Made by a program: the position numbers and the translations under genes. This document shows, in pieces, positions 17,853 to 19,895 of a DNA stretch of 19,895 nucleotides. Location: positions 1 to 19,895 of the forward strand of contig CAMLIA010000061.1 of the NCBI GenBank assembly GCA_946479905.1. Reading direction: 5' to 3'. Position 1 is the first letter of the stretch; the number at the start of each line of letters is the position of its first letter. This DNA comes from an uncultured Frankiales bacterium. GTDB lineage: Bacteria > Actinomycetota > Actinomycetes > Mycobacteriales > SCTD01. The notes under the pieces are model-generated. The model saw only the letters and a program-made list of their open reading frames with translations, was not told the DNA's origin and did not search any database.

Positions 17853-18265
17853 GCAGTCTGCATCAGCTTCCTGAGAGCGAGGACGTGGTCAATGGTGACG
17901 TCCCCGTCGTTGGTCTGCAGGGCGAGCAAGGCAACTGTCTCGTCGTCGTGCAGCTCGAGCTGCGCCCACGACGCCCCCTCGGGCAGCTGGACCCCGACGA
18001 CCACCCCCCACGGGAAGTACCTCTCCCCCATGACGTTGCGCACCCAGATGCCGGTGCTGTCGGCGCGGACGCGGAACCGGGTGAACGACAGCAGCGCGAC
18101 CGCCAGGAGCACCCCGAAGACGAAGAACGACAGCTGGTCGGCAGGGCCGACGTCGGCACTGCCACTCGGCAGCAGCAGCGCGAGCACGCCGAAGGTGACC
18201 AGGACGAGCACCGTGGCCGCCCAGCACACCCTCGCGAGCCGGCGCGGCCGGACTTCCAGGGTCAC
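17843..18265 (-). CDS. Small membrane protein with bacterial PH-like domain
   Basis: A 140-residue protein of unknown function. Two hydrophobic segments (about 13-33 and 44-61) predict two membrane helices with a short loop. They are followed by a soluble domain (about 62-130; RFRVRADSTGIWVRNVMGERYFPWGVVVGV) that looks like the bacterial PH domain of the bPH_6 type, in which FPW is a frequent feature. From memory, similar proteins lie next to hisG in mycobacteria and other actinobacteria, so the neighbourhood fits. The start is the GTG at 18265, overlapping the stop of the transporter gene as GTGA. The open frame upstream to 18934 only runs antisense-like through the transporter gene. The ligand is unknown. 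Confidence 0.82.
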   Translation of the reverse strand: MTLEVRPRRLARVCWAATVLVLVTFGVLALLLPSGSADVGPADQLSFFVFGVLLAVALLSFTRFRVRADSTGIWVRNVMGERYFPWGVVVGVQLPEGASWAQLELHDDETVALLALQTNDGDVTIDHVLALRKLMQTARS

Positions 18266-19143
18266 GCGAGCACCTTCGCCCGCAGGCCGCTGACCCGGAC
18301 CGCGACCAGCGTGAGCACCACCGCGACGACGGTGCCGGCGGAGACGCCCCGGTCGAGGTCGAGCAGGACGCCCCCGAGCAGCTGCCCCCCGGTCGTCGCC
18401 AGCCCGAAGCGGAGCACCCCCAGGGTCCCCACGACGAGTGCGGCGACCGCGATGAAGACGCAGCCGATCGCGCCCCCGACGTAGAGCCACGGCTGCGTGG
18501 GCCAGCGGTCCGCGTGAACGGTGCCGAAGGCGCCCTGCACACCGAGGCCGAGGACGAGGACCGTGGTGCCGACCGTGAAGTTGACGAAGGTCGCGACGGT
18601 CGCGTCGGTGGCCGCGCGCACCCGGCCGTTGAGCGCCTGCTGCACCGAGGTGACCGACCCGGCCACGACCACGAGCGTCAGCAGCAGCGGGCTCGCGGCG
18701 CGCAGCCCCTCCCGGACCGACAGCACGATCGCCAGCAGGCAGATCGCGGCCCCCGCCAGCCGCGGCGAGGTGATCGGCCGGTGGCCGCCAGGACCGAGAC
18801 CCGCGCGGTCGACCGCCAGGCCCGCCACCGTCGTACCGCTGACCAGGCCGACCGTGAGCAGCGCGACGCCGATCCGGGGCGCGGCGGTGGCCCCGACGGC
18901 GACGAGGGTCGCCCCGCCCATCCCTCCGATGCACATCTTGGCCGGCACGTCCTTGATGCGGGACAGCACGTCGAGGCGGCGCAGCACGAGCACCGACATC
19001 ACGACCAGGCCCGAGCCGAACGAGACGACGGCGGCGAGCAGCGGGTCGTGCAGGGCCTTGCCGAGCTCGCCGTTCAGCCGCTGCTGCACCGCGACGAGCG
19101 CGCCCGAGCCGAACGCGGCAGCGAGGGCGACCTCGTGCCGCAC
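18262..19143 (-). CDS. DMT-superfamily membrane protein, YdcZ type
   Basis: A 293-residue integral membrane protein with about ten hydrophobic segments. It consists of two similar halves, each starting with the same signature: AVQQRLNGELG with DPLLAAVVSF (18-42) and SVQQALNGRVR with ATVATFVNF (166-189). This internal duplication and the QQxLNG motif are typical of the DMT_YdcZ (DUF606) family, putative small-molecule exporters with no well-established substrate. The start is the GTG at 19143, 26 nt after the hisG stop, with only a weak GAGGG-like ribosome site. The stop overlaps the PH-domain gene by 4 nt, suggesting the two work or are expressed together. Whether it moves a histidine-pathway compound is unknown. 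Confidence 0.85.
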   Translation of the reverse strand: MRHEVALAAAFGSGALVAVQQRLNGELGKALHDPLLAAVVSFGSGLVVMSVLVLRRLDVLSRIKDVPAKMCIGGMGGATLVAVGATAAPRIGVALLTVGLVSGTTVAGLAVDRAGLGPGGHRPITSPRLAGAAICLLAIVLSVREGLRAASPLLLTLVVVAGSVTSVQQALNGRVRAATDATVATFVNFTVGTTVLVLGLGVQGAFGTVHADRWPTQPWLYVGGAIGCVFIAVAALVVGTLGVLRFGLATTGGQLLGGVLLDLDRGVSAGTVVAVVLTLVAVRVSGLRAKVLA

Positions 19144-19169
19144 CTACTGCGGCCCTCGACGAGGTTCGC

Positions 19170-19895
19170 TCATTCCACGATCTTCGCGATCGGCAGCTCG
19201 AGGATGTCCCGCGCGCCGGCCGCCTTGAGAGCCGGGATGAGGGTGTTCACCCCCTTCTTCGGCACCACGGTCTCGAGCGCCTTCATGTCGTCGTGGGCGA
19301 GCGCCATCACGGTCGGCGAGGCCATCGCGGGCAGCTCGGCGATGACGGCCTCGAGCTGCGCCGTCGGGACGTTGAGCTTGAGCAGGACGTGGCCGCGGGC
19401 GCGCAGCGCGCCCTGGATGAGGACCAGCAGGTCCTCCATCGCGGCCCGCTTCTCGGGGTTCTCGTAGGCCTCGCGGTTGGCGATCAGCTCGGTGCGGCTG
19501 GTGAGCAGCGTGTCGATGATCTTCAGGCCGGCCTTGCGCAGCGACGAGCCGGTCTCGGTCAGGTCGACGATCGCGTCGACGATGTCGGGGATCTTCGCCT
19601 CGGTGGCGCCGTGGCTGGTGAACACCTTGGCCTTCACACCCGCGTCGGCGAGGAAGCGCCGGGTGGTCTCGGGCATCTCCGTCGAGATGCGGACACCGTC
19701 GGGAAGGTCCTTCGCCGACTCCCACGGCGACTCCCGCGGGACCGCCAGCACCACCGACACGACCGCCTCACCGGCCCGGCCGCCGCCGATCTCCCCGAGC
19801 GACACGACGTCGGCGCCGGTCTCGGTGATCCAGTCCCGGCCGCTGATGCCGAGGTCGAAGATGCCCTGCTCGACGTAGGTCGGGATCTCCTGCGG
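19170..19895 (-). CDS. hisG: ATP phosphoribosyltransferase, long form (5' end cut by window edge)
   Basis: HisG condenses ATP with phosphoribosyl pyrophosphate in the first step of histidine synthesis and is usually inhibited by histidine. The 241 residues present start mid-protein with PQEIPTYVEQGIFDLGISGRDWI, so roughly the first 40-45 residues of a typical 284-residue actinobacterial HisG are missing. The PRPP-binding motif lies in IVDLTETGSSLRKAGLK. The C-terminal segment (VLLKLNVPTAQLEAVIAELPAMASPTV in two stretches, ending IAKIVE) is the ACT-like regulatory domain of the long, hexameric form. The end is complete (TGA at 19172-19170). An internal GTG at 19805 is not the real start. Confidence 0.95.
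   Translation of the reverse strand, partial: PQEIPTYVEQGIFDLGISGRDWITETGADVVSLGEIGGGRAGEAVVSVVLAVPRESPWESAKDLPDGVRISTEMPETTRRFLADAGVKAKVFTSHGATEAKIPDIVDAIVDLTETGSSLRKAGLKIIDTLLTSRTELIANREAYENPEKRAAMEDLLVLIQGALRARGHVLLKLNVPTAQLEAVIAELPAMASPTVMALAHDDMKALETVVPKKGVNTLIPALKAAGARDILELPIAKIVE

Overview
The window is high-GC DNA (above 70% by eye) in which every gene I can support lies on the minus strand. Transcription therefore runs from the right end (about 19.9 kb) to the left end (1). The G/C-rich third codon positions, many GTG starts, 4-nt start/stop overlaps, frequent lack of Shine-Dalgarno sites, and the conserved orders infC-rpmI-rplT-methyltransferase-kinase-pheST and argCJBD(F)R-argG all point to an actinobacterium. 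I cannot name the genus. The right edge cuts hisG and the left edge cuts argG.

Layout in the direction of transcription. (1) 19895-17843: the 3' part of hisG (histidine pathway), a YdcZ-type DMT membrane protein and a small two-helix membrane protein with a PH-like domain. (2) 17822-15808: dacB, a secreted PBP4-type D-Ala-D-Ala carboxypeptidase, then an SseB-like protein, separated by a 58-bp near-palindrome. (3) 15733-13542: a structured leader, then infC (apparently starting at the rare codon ATC), rpmI, rplT and a SpoU-family RNA methyltransferase, forming a translation operon. (4) 13532-8899: a soluble PAS histidine kinase with its own candidate leaderless promoter, then pheS-pheT. (5) 8799-6259: a large secreted subtilase with Ig-like and C-terminal accessory domains, with an 18-bp perfect palindrome at its 5' end. 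(6) 6254-1: an ARG box and candidate leaderless promoter, then argC-argJ-argB-argD-[response regulator]-argF-argR-argG. The seven genes from argC to argR are joined by 4-nt ATGA/GTGA overlaps.

The arg cluster encodes the route from N-acetylglutamate to argininosuccinate (ArgB, ArgC, ArgD, ArgJ, ArgF, ArgG) plus its repressor ArgR. The ARG box upstream of argC gives a simple autoregulated circuit. The unexpected member is a complete single-domain response regulator translationally coupled between argD and argF. A cytoplasmic PAS histidine kinase with no adjacent regulator lies about 10 kb upstream, so a split two-component pair touching arginine synthesis is a testable idea.

No gap between genes exceeds 300 bases; the largest (15538-15807) holds the infC leader. 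I saw no tRNA or rRNA genes, CRISPR arrays, insertion sequences or phage genes.
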